DNA of 64,000 nucleotides from Dehalococcoidia bacterium (GTDB lineage Bacteria; Chloroflexota; Dehalococcoidia; Tepidiformales; Tepidiformaceae): assembly GCA_020850615.1 (NCBI GenBank), contig JADZEI010000012.1, forward strand, positions 1-64,000, read 5' to 3'. Every line of letters begins with the position of its first letter. Position 1 is the stretch's first letter. Made by a program: the position numbers and the translations under genes. The notes under the pieces are model-generated. The model had not been told where the DNA came from. It searched no databases and saw only the letters and a program-made list of their open reading frames with translations. Positions 24,768 through 32,804 of this stretch are shown here, piece by piece.

Positions 24768-26126
24768 ATGGCTACCAAGAAGTTCTTCCTGCCGGAGTCG
24801 GAGATCCCGACGCACTGGTACAACATCGCGGCGGACCTGCCGACGCCGCCCCCGCCGCCGCTGCACCCGGCGACGCACGAGCCGATCGGGCCAGAGGCGC
24901 TTGCGCCGCTCTTCCCGATGGAGCTGATCAAGCAGGAAGTGAGCAGCGAGCGGTACATCGAGATCCCGGACGAGGTCCGGGAGATCTACCGGATCTGGCG
25001 CCCATCCCCCCTCGTGCGCGCCACCGGCCTGGAGAAGGCGCTCGATACGCCGGCCCGCATCTACTACAAGTACGAAGGCGTCTCGCCGGCCGGTTCGCAC
25101 AAGCCGAACACGGCGGTCGCGCAGGCGTATTACAACAAGCAGGAAGGCGTCCGCCGGATCGCGACGGAGACGGGCGCGGGCCAGTGGGGCTCGTCGCTGG
25201 CGTTCGCCTGCAGCCAGTTCGACATCGAGTGCAAGGTCTACATGGTGCGGATCTCGTACGAGCAGAAGCCGTACCGCCGCTCGCTGATGCAGCTCTGGGG
25301 CAGCAGCGTGGTCGCCAGCCCGAGCGAGGACACGAATGCCGGCCGCACGATCCGCGAGAAGGACCCGGAGAGCAACGGCTCGCTGGGCATCGCGATCAGC
25401 GAGGCGGTCGAGGATGCGGCGATGCGCGAGGACACGAAGTACTCGCTCGGTAGCGTGCTGAACCATGTGCTCCTGCACCAGACGGTCATCGGCCAGGAGG
25501 CGATCAAGCAGTTCGAGATGGCGGGCGACTACCCGGACGTGGTGGTCGGCTGCGCGGGCGGTGGTTCGAACGCGGCGGGCCTGATGTTCCCGTTCCTGAA
25601 GGCGAAGATCGAGGGGAAGCGGGACACGCGGTTCCTCGCGGTGGAGCCGGCTTCGTGCCCGAGCCTGACCAAGGGCGAGTACCGGTACGACTTCGGCGAT
25701 GTGGCGGGACTGACGCCGCTGATGAAGATGTACACGCTGGGCCACGGCTTCATGCCGCCGGGCATCCATGCGGGCGGCCTGCGCTACCACGCGATGGCGC
25801 CGCTGCTCTGCCACCTCTATAGCGAAGGCTTCATCGAGGCAGTTGCGCACCCGCAGAACCCGTGCTTCGAAGCGGCAACGCTGTTCGCGCGGACGGAAGG
25901 CATCGTCCCGGCGCCGGAGAGCTCGCACGCGATCAAGGGTGCGATCGACGAGGCGATGGCGGCGAAGGAAGCGGGCCAGTCGCGGGTCATCGTCTTCAAC
26001 CTGAGCGGCCACGGGTTCCTGGACCTGGCGGCATACGACGACTACCTCGCCGGCCGGCTGGTCGACGACCACTATCCCGAAGAGAAGGTGCGGGAGGCGA
26101 TGAAGGACCTCCCTGTCATCGCCTGA
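24768..26126 (+). CDS. trpB2: TrpB-like PLP enzyme (TrpB2 type)
   Basis: A 452-residue tryptophan synthase beta-like protein of the TrpB2 branch, longer than classic TrpB and with the typical N-terminus [13 protein letters not shown]. The PLP lysine is K112 in GSHKPNTA and the phosphate-binding loop is [10 protein letters not shown]. TrpB2 enzymes condense indole with serine, usually without a stable TrpA partner, and can rescue escaped indole. GAGGGG sits nine bases before the ATG at 24768. As first gene behind the Trp T-box it should be induced by uncharged tRNA-Trp. A second, classic trpB lies at 35.4 kb. Confidence 0.93.
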   Translation: MATKKFFLPESEIPTHWYNIAADLPTPPPPPLHPATHEPIGPEALAPLFPMELIKQEVSSERYIEIPDEVREIYRIWRPSPLVRATGLEKALDTPARIYYKYEGVSPAGSHKPNTAVAQAYYNKQEGVRRIATETGAGQWGSSLAFACSQFDIECKVYMVRISYEQKPYRRSLMQLWGSSVVASPSEDTNAGRTIREKDPESNGSLGIAISEAVEDAAMREDTKYSLGSVLNHVLLHQTVIGQEAIKQFEMAGDYPDVVVGCAGGGSNAAGLMFPFLKAKIEGKRDTRFLAVEPASCPSLTKGEYRYDFGDVAGLTPLMKMYTLGHGFMPPGIHAGGLRYHAMAPLLCHLYSEGFIEAVAHPQNPCFEAATLFARTEGIVPAPESSHAIKGAIDEAMAAKEAGQSRVIVFNLSGHGFLDLAAYDDYLAGRLVDDHYPEEKVREAMKDLPVIA

Positions 26127-26149
26127 GCCCCCAAAGGAGATCTACCCCC

Positions 26150-26809
26150 ATGTCGAATCTCGCAACCCGCCTGCGCGCCGTGCTCACCGAGCAGTCGATG
26201 CTCGACCACCCGTTCTACCGCGCCTGGACTCAAGGCACGCTGGAAGTGGAGCGGCTGCGCGAATATGCGAAGCAGTACTACCACTTCGAGGCGGCATTCC
26301 CGCGGCTGCTGAGCGCGATCCACACGCGGACGGAATCGCCCGCGATCCGCCAGGCGCTGCTGGACAACCTCTGGGACGAGGAGCACGGCGAGCGGAACCA
26401 CCCGGCGCTCTGGCTGGAGTTCGCGGCGGCGCTGGGCCTTTCCGCGGAGGAAGTAGTGAACAGCACGCCCAACGCGGAGACGCAGGCGCTGCTGGACCAC
26501 TACCGCGCGGCGGCAGCTGAGGCGCCGGTCGCGGAGGCCCTCGTCACGCTCTTCGCCTATGAAGGACAGGTTCCGGAGATCGCCTGGCAGAAGATCAAGG
26601 GGCTGAGCGACCACTACGGCTTCAAGCCAGACCAGTTCGAGTTCTGGTCGGTCCACCTGGTGGCCGACATCGCGCATTCGGGCCACGAGATGGCAGCGAT
26701 CGAAGAGGCGTGCAGCGACGAGGACGGCACCGTGCGCGCGGCCCAGGCCGCGTGCACGAAGCTGCTTGGCTTCCTCGACGGGTGTTACGCCACCGCCGGC
26801 GTGCGCTGA
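26150..26809 (+). CDS. CADD/TenA-like diiron protein, candidate self-sacrificing 4-aminobenzoate synthase
   Basis: A 219-residue heme-oxygenase-like diiron oxidase (TenA/PqqC/CADD superfamily). Candidate iron ligands are E77, H84, E138, H169, D173 and H176, in the motifs DEEHGERNH, FAYEGQ and SVHLVADIAHSGH. Compared with Chlamydia CADD as I remember it (Y27, E81, H88, E142, K152, H174, D178, H181), this protein has Y23, E77, H84, E138, K148, H169, D173 and H176: constant offsets of four, then five. CADD makes 4-aminobenzoate using its own Tyr as scaffold and a Lys as amino donor. The gene lies between trpB2 and trpS, with AAAGGAG ten bases before the ATG. Activity is inferred; other TenA-like oxidases share the iron site. 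Confidence 0.8.
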   Translation: MSNLATRLRAVLTEQSMLDHPFYRAWTQGTLEVERLREYAKQYYHFEAAFPRLLSAIHTRTESPAIRQALLDNLWDEEHGERNHPALWLEFAAALGLSAEEVVNSTPNAETQALLDHYRAAAAEAPVAEALVTLFAYEGQVPEIAWQKIKGLSDHYGFKPDQFEFWSVHLVADIAHSGHEMAAIEEACSDEDGTVRAAQAACTKLLGFLDGCYATAGVR

Positions 26810-27258
26810 TGGCCGAGTTCGAGAACGTCGAGGCCTGGAACACGGCGGTCCGCCTGGCGGCGGGCGTTGGGCGGCTGAAGGTGGCTTCGAACCTGAAGGC
26901 TTCTGCCGACGCCCAGGCCAACGCGTTCGAACAGGCCGGCATCGCGGCCGGCCTGATCGCCGAGGGCGCGGGGCGCGAAGGCCCGGCCCAGGCGGGGCTC
27001 TACCGGGATGCGCGCGGGGCGCTGGCGCAGTGCAGCTCATGGCTGCACGTGCTGGCGAGCGTGACCAACCAGCAGCCGGAGGTGTTCGGGCAGGAGCTCG
27101 AGCTGGCGGAGCTGGCTTCGAAACAAGTAAGCGGCGTGCTGCGCACGCTCGACCGTGGCCCCCGCCCGGGTGGCCCGCCGGCCCCGCAGCCACAACGTGC
27201 GGGCGGGCCGCCGCAACGCCCGGGTGGCCGGCCAGGAGGTGGTGGAGGACCACGATGA
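26809..27258 (+). CDS. Four-helix-bundle protein (S23/IVP-like)
   Basis: A 149-residue protein whose start overlaps the preceding stop (TGATG). Residues 1-110 resemble four-helix-bundle proteins of the 23S-rRNA intervening-sequence type: FENVEAWNTAVRLAAG at the start, then AAGLIAEGAGREGPAQ in place of the usual S-x-x-x-NIAEG, then helices 3 and 4. The last 40 residues are a Pro/Gly/Arg-rich tail. The role of this family is unknown in general. Its location, translationally coupled between the CADD-like gene and trpS, is unusual. The trpS start overlaps its stop by four bases. Confidence 0.7.
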   Translation: MAEFENVEAWNTAVRLAAGVGRLKVASNLKASADAQANAFEQAGIAAGLIAEGAGREGPAQAGLYRDARGALAQCSSWLHVLASVTNQQPEVFGQELELAELASKQVSGVLRTLDRGPRPGGPPAPQPQRAGGPPQRPGGRPGGGGGPR

Positions 27259-28301
27259 CCGAGGCAGACCTCTCCCCGGGCGGGAAGAAGCGCATCCTGA
27301 CCGGGATCCGGCCGACCGGTGCCCTGCACCTCGGCCACTACGCCGGTGCGCTCGAAAACTGGGTGAAGCTCCAGCACGAGTACGATGCCTACTTCCTCAT
27401 CGCCGATTACCAGGTGTCGGACTATGCCGACGACATCGCGCGTGTCCGGGAGAGCGTCTGGGAAGTCGCGCTGGACTTCCTCGCGGTGGGGCTGGACCCG
27501 GAGGGGAGCTCCTACGTCATCGAGAGCCTGGTGCCGGAGCACGCCGAGCTGACGACGCTGCTCGGGTGGTTCCTGCCGGTCTCGATGCTCGAACGCAACC
27601 CGACGCTGAAGGCGGAGATGGAGGCGATCGAGCACCCGGAGGACGGGCAGAAGGAAGGCAAGTCGGTCCCGGTCGCGTTCTACACGTACCCGGTGATGCA
27701 GGTGGCGAACATCCTCATGCCGCGGGCGCACCTGGTGCCCGTGGGCGAGGACCAGCTACCGCACATCGAGCTCACCCGGGAGACGGCGCGGCGGTTCAAC
27801 CGGCGGTTCAAGCCGGTGTTCCCGGAACCGGAGGCGCTGGTGGGCCGCGTGGCCCGGCTGGTCGGCACGGACGGCAACGCGAAGATGAGCAAGTCCCGCA
27901 ACAACGCGATCTACCTGAAGGACGACGCGGCGACGGTCGCGAAGAAGATCAAGGGGATGTACGCGGGGCCACCGCGGGGGATGAACGAACCCGGCAAGGT
28001 CGACGAGAACCCGATCTTCCTCTACCTGGAGGCGTTCCACACAAACCAGGCGGAGGTGCAGGACCTGAAGGCGCGGTACGAGTCCACCGGGGTGGGCAAC
28101 GCCGAGCTGAAAGCAAAGCTGACAGAGGCGCTGAACGGGCTGCTCGAGCCGATCCGGGAGCGGCGGCAGCAGTACGCGCAGAACATGACGCGCGTGAAGG
28201 AAGCCCTCGAAGCGGGGACGAAGCGGGAACGGGCCATCGCCTGCGAGACGATGGCGCAGGTCCGCGACGCCCTCGACCTGAACTACCTGGCGAAGTACTG
28301 A
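27255..28301 (+). CDS. trpS: Tryptophanyl-tRNA synthetase
   Basis: A 348-residue class I aminoacyl-tRNA synthetase that charges tRNA-Trp. The HIGH-type motif is LHLGHYAGA near the N-terminus (after TGIRPTGA) and KMSKS is present in DGNAKMSKSRNN. Length and FTYPVMQ-like block (YTYPVMQVANIL) match bacterial TrpRS. GGAGG lies seven bases before the ATG, which overlaps the previous stop as ATGA. Placing trpS behind a Trp-specific T-box gives direct feedback, because the riboswitch senses the uncharged substrate of this enzyme. Its stop overlaps the trpE start by one base. Confidence 0.95.
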   Translation: MTEADLSPGGKKRILTGIRPTGALHLGHYAGALENWVKLQHEYDAYFLIADYQVSDYADDIARVRESVWEVALDFLAVGLDPEGSSYVIESLVPEHAELTTLLGWFLPVSMLERNPTLKAEMEAIEHPEDGQKEGKSVPVAFYTYPVMQVANILMPRAHLVPVGEDQLPHIELTRETARRFNRRFKPVFPEPEALVGRVARLVGTDGNAKMSKSRNNAIYLKDDAATVAKKIKGMYAGPPRGMNEPGKVDENPIFLYLEAFHTNQAEVQDLKARYESTGVGNAELKAKLTEALNGLLEPIRERRQQYAQNMTRVKEALEAGTKRERAIACETMAQVRDALDLNYLAKY

Positions 28302-29791
28302 TGCTGCACCCAACGCTCGAAGAAGTCCGCGAAATCGCGAAACGGGGCGACGGCAACATCGTCCCGATCTACCGGGAGGTGGCGGCCGACCTGGAGACGC
28401 CAGTCTCGGCGTTCCTGAAGGTGCGGCAGTCACCCTATGCGTTCCTGCTGGAGTCAGTGGAGGGCGGGGAGCGGCTGGCGCGCTACTCGTTCATCGGCAC
28501 GTCGCCCTACCGGGTGATCCGGACCGGCCCGGGGCAGGAGTACGAAGGCGACCCGCTCGTGCCGGTGCAGGAGGAGCTCGACCGGTACCGGGAGGTGCGC
28601 CTGCCGGGACTTCCGCAGCTCACCGGCGGAGCGATCGGCTACGTGGCCTACGACGCGGTGAGGCACTTCGAACCGCGGATGGCGCGCGAGCAGGATGATC
28701 CGCTCGGCATCCCGGAGTCGATGTTCCTGTTCAGCGACACGATGGTGGTGTTCGACCACCTTCGCCACAGCATCAAGGTGATGGCGCACTGCCGGCTGGA
28801 CGGGGACATCGACGCCGCCTACCGGCAGGCGGCATTCCAGATCGACAGCATCCGCGAGCGGCTGGCCAACCCGACGGTGCCGCTGCCGCCCGAGGAGGTG
28901 GCGGACGTGGTGCGGGGTTCGAACGGCAGCGGCGCTTCGAACCAGGGCCGGGAAGGCTACGAGATGATGGTCGAGAAGATCCGCGAGTACATCATCGCGG
29001 GCGACTGCATCCAGGTCGTACCGTCGCACCGGATCACGCGGAAGACGGCGGTGCACCCGTTCAACATCTACCGGCAGATGCGGATGGTGAATCCGTCGCC
29101 GTACATGTTCTACCTGGAGCTGGGCGACTTTCAGATCATCGGGGCGTCGCCGGAGCTGCTGGTGCGGGTGGAGGACGGCGTCGTGACCACGCACCCGATC
29201 GCGGGCACGCGGCCGCGGGGGGCGAACGACGACGAGGACGCCGCCATCGCGGAGGAGCTCCTCGCGGACGAAAAGGAGCGGGCCGAGCACATCATGCTCG
29301 TGGACCTGGGCCGGAACGACATCGGACGGGTGGCGAAGCCGGGGACGGTGCAGGTGGATTCGCTCATGCACATCGAGCGGTTCAGCCACGTGATGCACAT
29401 CGTCAGCCACGTGTCCGGGCAGCTCGACGAGGGGAAGACGCCGTTCGATGCGTTCCGGTCGGTGTTCCCGGCGGGCACGCTTTCGGGGGCGCCGAAGGTG
29501 CGGGCGATGGAGATCATCGCGGAGCTGGAGCGCGAAAAGCGCGGCATCTACGGCGGCGCCGTGGGCTACGCGAGCTTCGCGGGCAGCCTGGACACGTGCA
29601 TCGGCATCCGCAGCATCCTGTTCAAGGACGGGACGGCGTACCTCCAGGCGGGCGGCGGGATCGTGTACGACTCGGACCCGTACAAGGAGTACGTGGAGAC
29701 GGTGAACAAGCTCCGGGCGCCGATGCGGGCGATCGACCAGGCGGAGATCGCGGCGGCGGAGATGCGGCAGGGGAGCATTGGGTATGGGTAG
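28301..29791 (+). CDS. trpE: Anthranilate synthase component I
   Basis: A 496-residue chorismate-utilising enzyme. The N-terminal region has FLLESVEGGERLARYSFIG, with the LLES segment that forms the Trp feedback site in characterised TrpE. The catalytic domain has IQVVPSHRI, HPIAGTRPRG, LVDLGRNDIGRV and PAGTLSGAPKVRAMEII. It makes anthranilate from chorismate with ammonia supplied by TrpG, whose gene is displaced 2.4 kb downstream. PabB is the main alternative, but LLES, the Trp T-box and the flanking trp genes favour TrpE. The 209 bases after the stop hold only repeats. Confidence 0.92.
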   Translation: MLHPTLEEVREIAKRGDGNIVPIYREVAADLETPVSAFLKVRQSPYAFLLESVEGGERLARYSFIGTSPYRVIRTGPGQEYEGDPLVPVQEELDRYREVRLPGLPQLTGGAIGYVAYDAVRHFEPRMAREQDDPLGIPESMFLFSDTMVVFDHLRHSIKVMAHCRLDGDIDAAYRQAAFQIDSIRERLANPTVPLPPEEVADVVRGSNGSGASNQGREGYEMMVEKIREYIIAGDCIQVVPSHRITRKTAVHPFNIYRQMRMVNPSPYMFYLELGDFQIIGASPELLVRVEDGVVTTHPIAGTRPRGANDDEDAAIAEELLADEKERAEHIMLVDLGRNDIGRVAKPGTVQVDSLMHIERFSHVMHIVSHVSGQLDEGKTPFDAFRSVFPAGTLSGAPKVRAMEIIAELEREKRGIYGGAVGYASFAGSLDTCIGIRSILFKDGTAYLQAGGGIVYDSDPYKEYVETVNKLRAPMRAIDQAEIAAAEMRQGSIGYG

Positions 29792-29840
29792 GGGATTGGG
29801 GATTGCCGATCGACTGGGGGGTGAGACCGATCCGCAATTG

Positions 29841-29868
29841 TCGATTGACGATTGTCGATTGCCGATTG
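29841..29868 (+). repeat. Heptamer tandem repeat NCGATTG x4
   Basis: Four contiguous 7-base units (tcgattg, acgattg, tcgattg, ccgattg), with looser matches just upstream, in the trpE to 30001 gap. The stretch is AT-rich against its surroundings. Confidence 0.8.
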
Positions 29869-29870
29869 AG

Positions 29871-29911
29871 CCCTCACCCCCCGGCCCCCTCTCCCCTGCG
29901 GGGGCGAGGGG
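29871..29911. repeat. REP-like intergenic palindrome, copy 2
   Basis: CCCTCACCCC followed by an imperfect hairpin (CCCCTC-T-CCCC, loop, GGGG-GC-GAGGGG). It shares the CCTCACCC and CCCCTCTCCC core with the copy at 14851-14890. It lies in the 209-base gap 29792-30000 inside the trp cluster, which contains no gene. Confidence 0.65.
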
Positions 29912-29950
29912 GAGTTGGCTTCGCATCGAAGGCGGCCCGGGTGACCGGCG

Positions 29951-29971
29951 GAAATCGAAAATCGAAAATCG
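29951..29971 (+). repeat. Heptamer tandem repeat AAAATCG
   Basis: Two exact AAAATCG units (29958-29971) preceded by a GAAATCG variant. This is the reverse complement of the CGATTTT repeat found at 32805-32832 in another gap of the same cluster. Confidence 0.75.
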
Positions 29972-30000
29972 GAAATGGGCGGGGTGGTGGGAGGAGGGGC

Positions 30001-30393
30001 GTGACTGACCGGCGGCCGGACCGCGTGTACGGGATCCTGGTGAGGGACCGGCGCGCGTTCGTGGCTGCGTATCCGGCGGGGATGGGGCTGCCGGGCGGGG
30101 TGTTCCCGCCGCTGGCCGACCACCGGAAGAACGAACTGACGACGCTCCTGTACGACCAGCTGGGCGTGTGGGCGCGGTCCATCTGGGCGCAGGGAGCGTT
30201 CGAGTATCAACACCCGGCCGAGGACCAACCCTGGTTCTCGGGGTTCTACACGGTGTGGGAGTGGGAAGGGGAGCCGCGACCCGGCACAGGGCAGTGGCTC
30301 GACGAAGCGGCGGTCCTGGAGAGCGGGTTGCCGGCGCCGCTCCGCATCCTGCTCCTCAGCGTGCTCAACACGCAGGTCATGAGGACGACATGA
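30001..30393 (+). CDS. Hypothetical protein with degenerate Nudix-like fold
   Basis: A 130-residue protein. RVYGILVRDRRAFVAA followed by LPGGVFPP looks like the opening strand and GG turn of a Nudix domain, but the following helix (KNELTTLLYDQLGV) lacks the REXXEE residues that bind metal, so hydrolase activity is unlikely. A GTG start with GGGAGGAGGGGC immediately upstream is well supported. Its stop overlaps the ATG of a second Nudix-like protein by four bases. It is the first of four non-trp genes between trpE and trpG. Function unknown. Confidence 0.65.
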   Translation: MTDRRPDRVYGILVRDRRAFVAAYPAGMGLPGGVFPPLADHRKNELTTLLYDQLGVWARSIWAQGAFEYQHPAEDQPWFSGFYTVWEWEGEPRPGTGQWLDEAAVLESGLPAPLRILLLSVLNTQVMRTT

Positions 30394-31250
30394 GTCAGCG
30401 CATCCGCCTCTCCGCAATCGTCGCGCGCGACGGCTTGCTCTATCTGCTCCGGCCGGAGGCGGGCGGGCACTGGGACCTGCCCGGCGGCGCGCTGGGCGAG
30501 GGCGCCGACGTCGACGAGGCGATGGACGCCTACCTGGTGGCGCACGGCGTGCAGGCGCCCGCGATCGAGGAGGACTTCGTGCGCACGGTGTACGTGGGCA
30601 CGCCGCCCGCGGGCATGGTGCTGAACCTGTATGCGCCCACGGAGTGGACCGGCGAGCCGGTGGCCGGGGCGGGCCACGAGGGCGGCTGGTTCGACCTGGT
30701 GGAGATCGAGACGCTGGACATGGACGGCAACGTGCGCCAGGCGCTGCTCGACACGTTCGGCGAGGAGCCGGACGACGGGTTCGCTGCGCTGCAGGAGCTC
30801 CAGGAGCGGCTGCCGGCAGAGCTGCGGCAAGACGCCGCGCCCGTGGCGAGCCCGGAGCCGTTCGTGGACCGGCGGGCGGCGGGTTATGACGTGCTGCGGA
30901 CACTGAACAACATGCCCGGCGAGCAGGCGGCGCGGCAGATGTCGGACATGTACGGGCCGCTGGCCGAGGACGTGTTCGACTACGCCCTGGGGACAGTCTG
31001 GGCGCTGCCGCACATCGACCGGAAGACCAAGAGCCTGCAGGTGGTGGCGATGATCGCGGCGCAGGGCCACGCGGGGCCGCTGCGGTCGCACGTCAACGGC
31101 GCGCTGAACCACGGCGTGACGCCGGAGCAGCTGGCCGAGACGATCCGGCTGGTAGCGGCGTACGCGGGCTTCCCGGCGGCGCTGGAGGCGTGGCGGGTGA
31201 TGGAAAAGGTGGTCGAGGCGCGCGGCCTGAAGATCGAGCGGCCGCTATGA
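30390..31250 (+). CDS. Nudix-like domain fused to a carboxymuconolactone decarboxylase-type domain
   Basis: A 286-residue two-domain protein. Residues 1-125 follow a Nudix pattern (IVARDGLLYLLRP, HWDLPGGALGEG) but have DEAMDAYLVAHGV where REXXEEXG is required, so the domain is probably a binding module. Residues about 155-280 match the carboxymuconolactone decarboxylase/AhpD fold (LPHIDRKTKSLQVVAMIAAQ, HVNGALNHGVTPEQL) without the CxxC of peroxidase-type members. GAGG lies seven bases before the ATG, which overlaps the previous stop, and the end overlaps the HAD gene. Substrate unknown; a small carboxylated or lactone metabolite would fit the second domain. Confidence 0.7.
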   Translation: MSQRIRLSAIVARDGLLYLLRPEAGGHWDLPGGALGEGADVDEAMDAYLVAHGVQAPAIEEDFVRTVYVGTPPAGMVLNLYAPTEWTGEPVAGAGHEGGWFDLVEIETLDMDGNVRQALLDTFGEEPDDGFAALQELQERLPAELRQDAAPVASPEPFVDRRAAGYDVLRTLNNMPGEQAARQMSDMYGPLAEDVFDYALGTVWALPHIDRKTKSLQVVAMIAAQGHAGPLRSHVNGALNHGVTPEQLAETIRLVAAYAGFPAALEAWRVMEKVVEARGLKIERPL

Positions 31251-31903
31251 AAGCGCTGCTCTGGGACCTGGACGACACGCTGCTGAACACGGCACCGGCG
31301 CGGATGAAGGCGCTGGGCCACGCGCACGAAGTGTGCCTCGGGACGCGCACCGACCCGTGGGCGCTGTGGGTATCGCACCGCGGGGGCTCGCTGGAGGCGC
31401 TGGCGCAGCGGCTCATGGGCGCGGAGGGGCCGCGGTTCGTGAAGGCTTACCGGGAGTACTACTACGGGCTGCCCGGCCGGGCGCCGGCCTTCGACGGCAT
31501 CGGGGAAGTGCTGGCGGCGTGCCACGATGGGGGGATCAAGATGGCGGTGGTCACGCAAAAGATCTCGTGGGGGGCGACGGACGAGCTGGAGGCGGCGGGG
31601 CTGCTGCGCTACTTCGCGGCGATTGTCGGCGTCGACGACGTGGAGCACCACAAGCCGGACCCGGAGCCCGTGTTCGCCGCGATGGACCGGCTGCTCGTGA
31701 CCGAGCCGGCGGACGTGGCGCTGGTGGGCGATAGCCCGGCCGACATCTTCGCGGCGCGGAACGCCGGCTGCACGTCGATCGCGGCGCTGTGGGGCATGCT
31801 CGACATGGAGCTCACCCTTGACGCGGCGCCCGACTACACCGCGCGCACACCCGGCGACATCCTGGACGTGCTGGAAGTGCGGCTCAGCGGGGCCGGGCGA
31901 TGA
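31247..31903 (+). CDS. HAD-superfamily phosphatase
   Basis: A 218-residue HAD hydrolase with motif I LLWDLDDTLL (nucleophile Asp and general acid Asp), motif II Thr in AVVTQK, motif III Lys in HHKPDPEP and motif IV VGDSPADI. The cap inserted after motif I is alpha-helical, as in phosphoglycolate phosphatase and PpaX-like enzymes. The start overlaps the preceding stop (ATGA), as does its own end with the next gene. It might dephosphorylate a pathway by-product in this cluster, for example a phosphoribosyl or glycolate derivative, but the substrate is not readable. Confidence 0.85.
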   Translation: MKALLWDLDDTLLNTAPARMKALGHAHEVCLGTRTDPWALWVSHRGGSLEALAQRLMGAEGPRFVKAYREYYYGLPGRAPAFDGIGEVLAACHDGGIKMAVVTQKISWGATDELEAAGLLRYFAAIVGVDDVEHHKPDPEPVFAAMDRLLVTEPADVALVGDSPADIFAARNAGCTSIAALWGMLDMELTLDAAPDYTARTPGDILDVLEVRLSGAGR

Positions 31904-32223
31904 CGGTCGAGAAGCAGGTGACGCACCTGGCGGTGCGGTTCTACCGGGTCGCCGGCGTGGAGCTGGTGCTGGTGCCGCTGCTCCAGGAGGTGGCGTCGTT
32001 CACGCGGTCGGCGGGCGACGGGTACTTCCTGGTAGCGCTGACCGGCGAGCCGGGGACGGCCTACCCGGTGAACCTGCGGATGGCGTCGTCGCTGGAGCCT
32101 TCGTACCTGGAGAAGAAGTTCCGCCTTGACCGGCGGGGCTACAGTTATTCGCCCGAGGAGCTTTCGGCGGCGCTGCGGCAGGTCGCCGAGGACCTGTTCG
32201 CCGAGGAGGGACTGGACGCGTGA
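31900..32223 (+). CDS. Hypothetical protein
   Basis: A 107-residue protein, [20 protein letters not shown]..., with alternating beta strands and a C-terminal acidic helix ([20 protein letters not shown]). I do not recognise it. It overlaps both neighbours by four bases (ATGA at the start, GTGA into trpG), so it is translated together with the HAD phosphatase and TrpG. That tight coupling suggests a genuine gene in the trp operon rather than a chance frame. Confidence 0.65.
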   Translation: MTVEKQVTHLAVRFYRVAGVELVLVPLLQEVASFTRSAGDGYFLVALTGEPGTAYPVNLRMASSLEPSYLEKKFRLDRRGYSYSPEELSAALRQVAEDLFAEEGLDA

Positions 32224-32801
32224 CGACACTGCTCATCGATAACTACGACAGCTTCACCTACAACCTGTACCAGGACCTCGCCGAGCGCGGCGCCGACGTG
32301 AAGGTGTTCCGGAACGACAAGGTGACGCTCGCGGAGTGCATCGCGCTGAAGCCGGATCACGTCGTGATCTCCCCGGGGCCGGGCGACCCGGACGACGCGG
32401 GCATTTCGCGCGAGGTGATCCGCCACTTCGCGGGGAAGGTGCCGGTGCTGGGCGTGTGCCTGGGTCACCAGTGCATTTATGACGTGTACGGCGGGCACGT
32501 GACCGGGGCGGGCGAGATCATGCACGGCAAGACCTCGCCGATCAGCCACGACGGCAAGGGCGTGTTCAAGGACATCCCGGAGGGGTTCACGGCGGTGCGC
32601 TACCACTCGCTGGCCGGCACGCCCGAGACGCAGCCGGCGGAGCTCGACGTGACGGCGCATTCGGACAGCGGCGTGATCATGGGCGTGCGGCACAAGACAC
32701 TGACGGTGGAGGGCGTCCAGTTCCACCCCGAGTCCATCGCGACCGAGCACGGGAAGGAGCTGCTGCGGAACTTCCTGGAGATGGAGGGAGGGGAGTGGTG
32801 A
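32220..32801 (+). CDS. trpG: Anthranilate synthase component II (glutamine amidotransferase)
   Basis: A 193-residue class I glutamine amidotransferase that supplies ammonia to Trp[14 protein letters not shown] is the N-terminal hallmark, GVCLGHQ contains the catalytic Cys, and VQFHPES holds the His and Glu of the triad. [12 protein letters not shown] forms the oxyanion region. The GTG start overlaps the previous stop. PabA is equally possible by sequence, and in many bacteria one protein serves both complexes; the position beside trpD supports TrpG. It is followed by an 82-base gap carrying a heptamer repeat. Confidence 0.92.
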   Translation: MTTLLIDNYDSFTYNLYQDLAERGADVKVFRNDKVTLAECIALKPDHVVISPGPGDPDDAGISREVIRHFAGKVPVLGVCLGHQCIYDVYGGHVTGAGEIMHGKTSPISHDGKGVFKDIPEGFTAVRYHSLAGTPETQPAELDVTAHSDSGVIMGVRHKTLTVEGVQFHPESIATEHGKELLRNFLEMEGGEW

Positions 32802-32804
32802 TCG

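Noticed and set aside
28301-32801. trpE/trpG as the 4-aminobenzoate synthase genes pabB/pabA
   Set aside because: The LLES feedback segment, the Trp T-box and the flanking trp genes favour anthranilate synthase. TrpG may still be shared.
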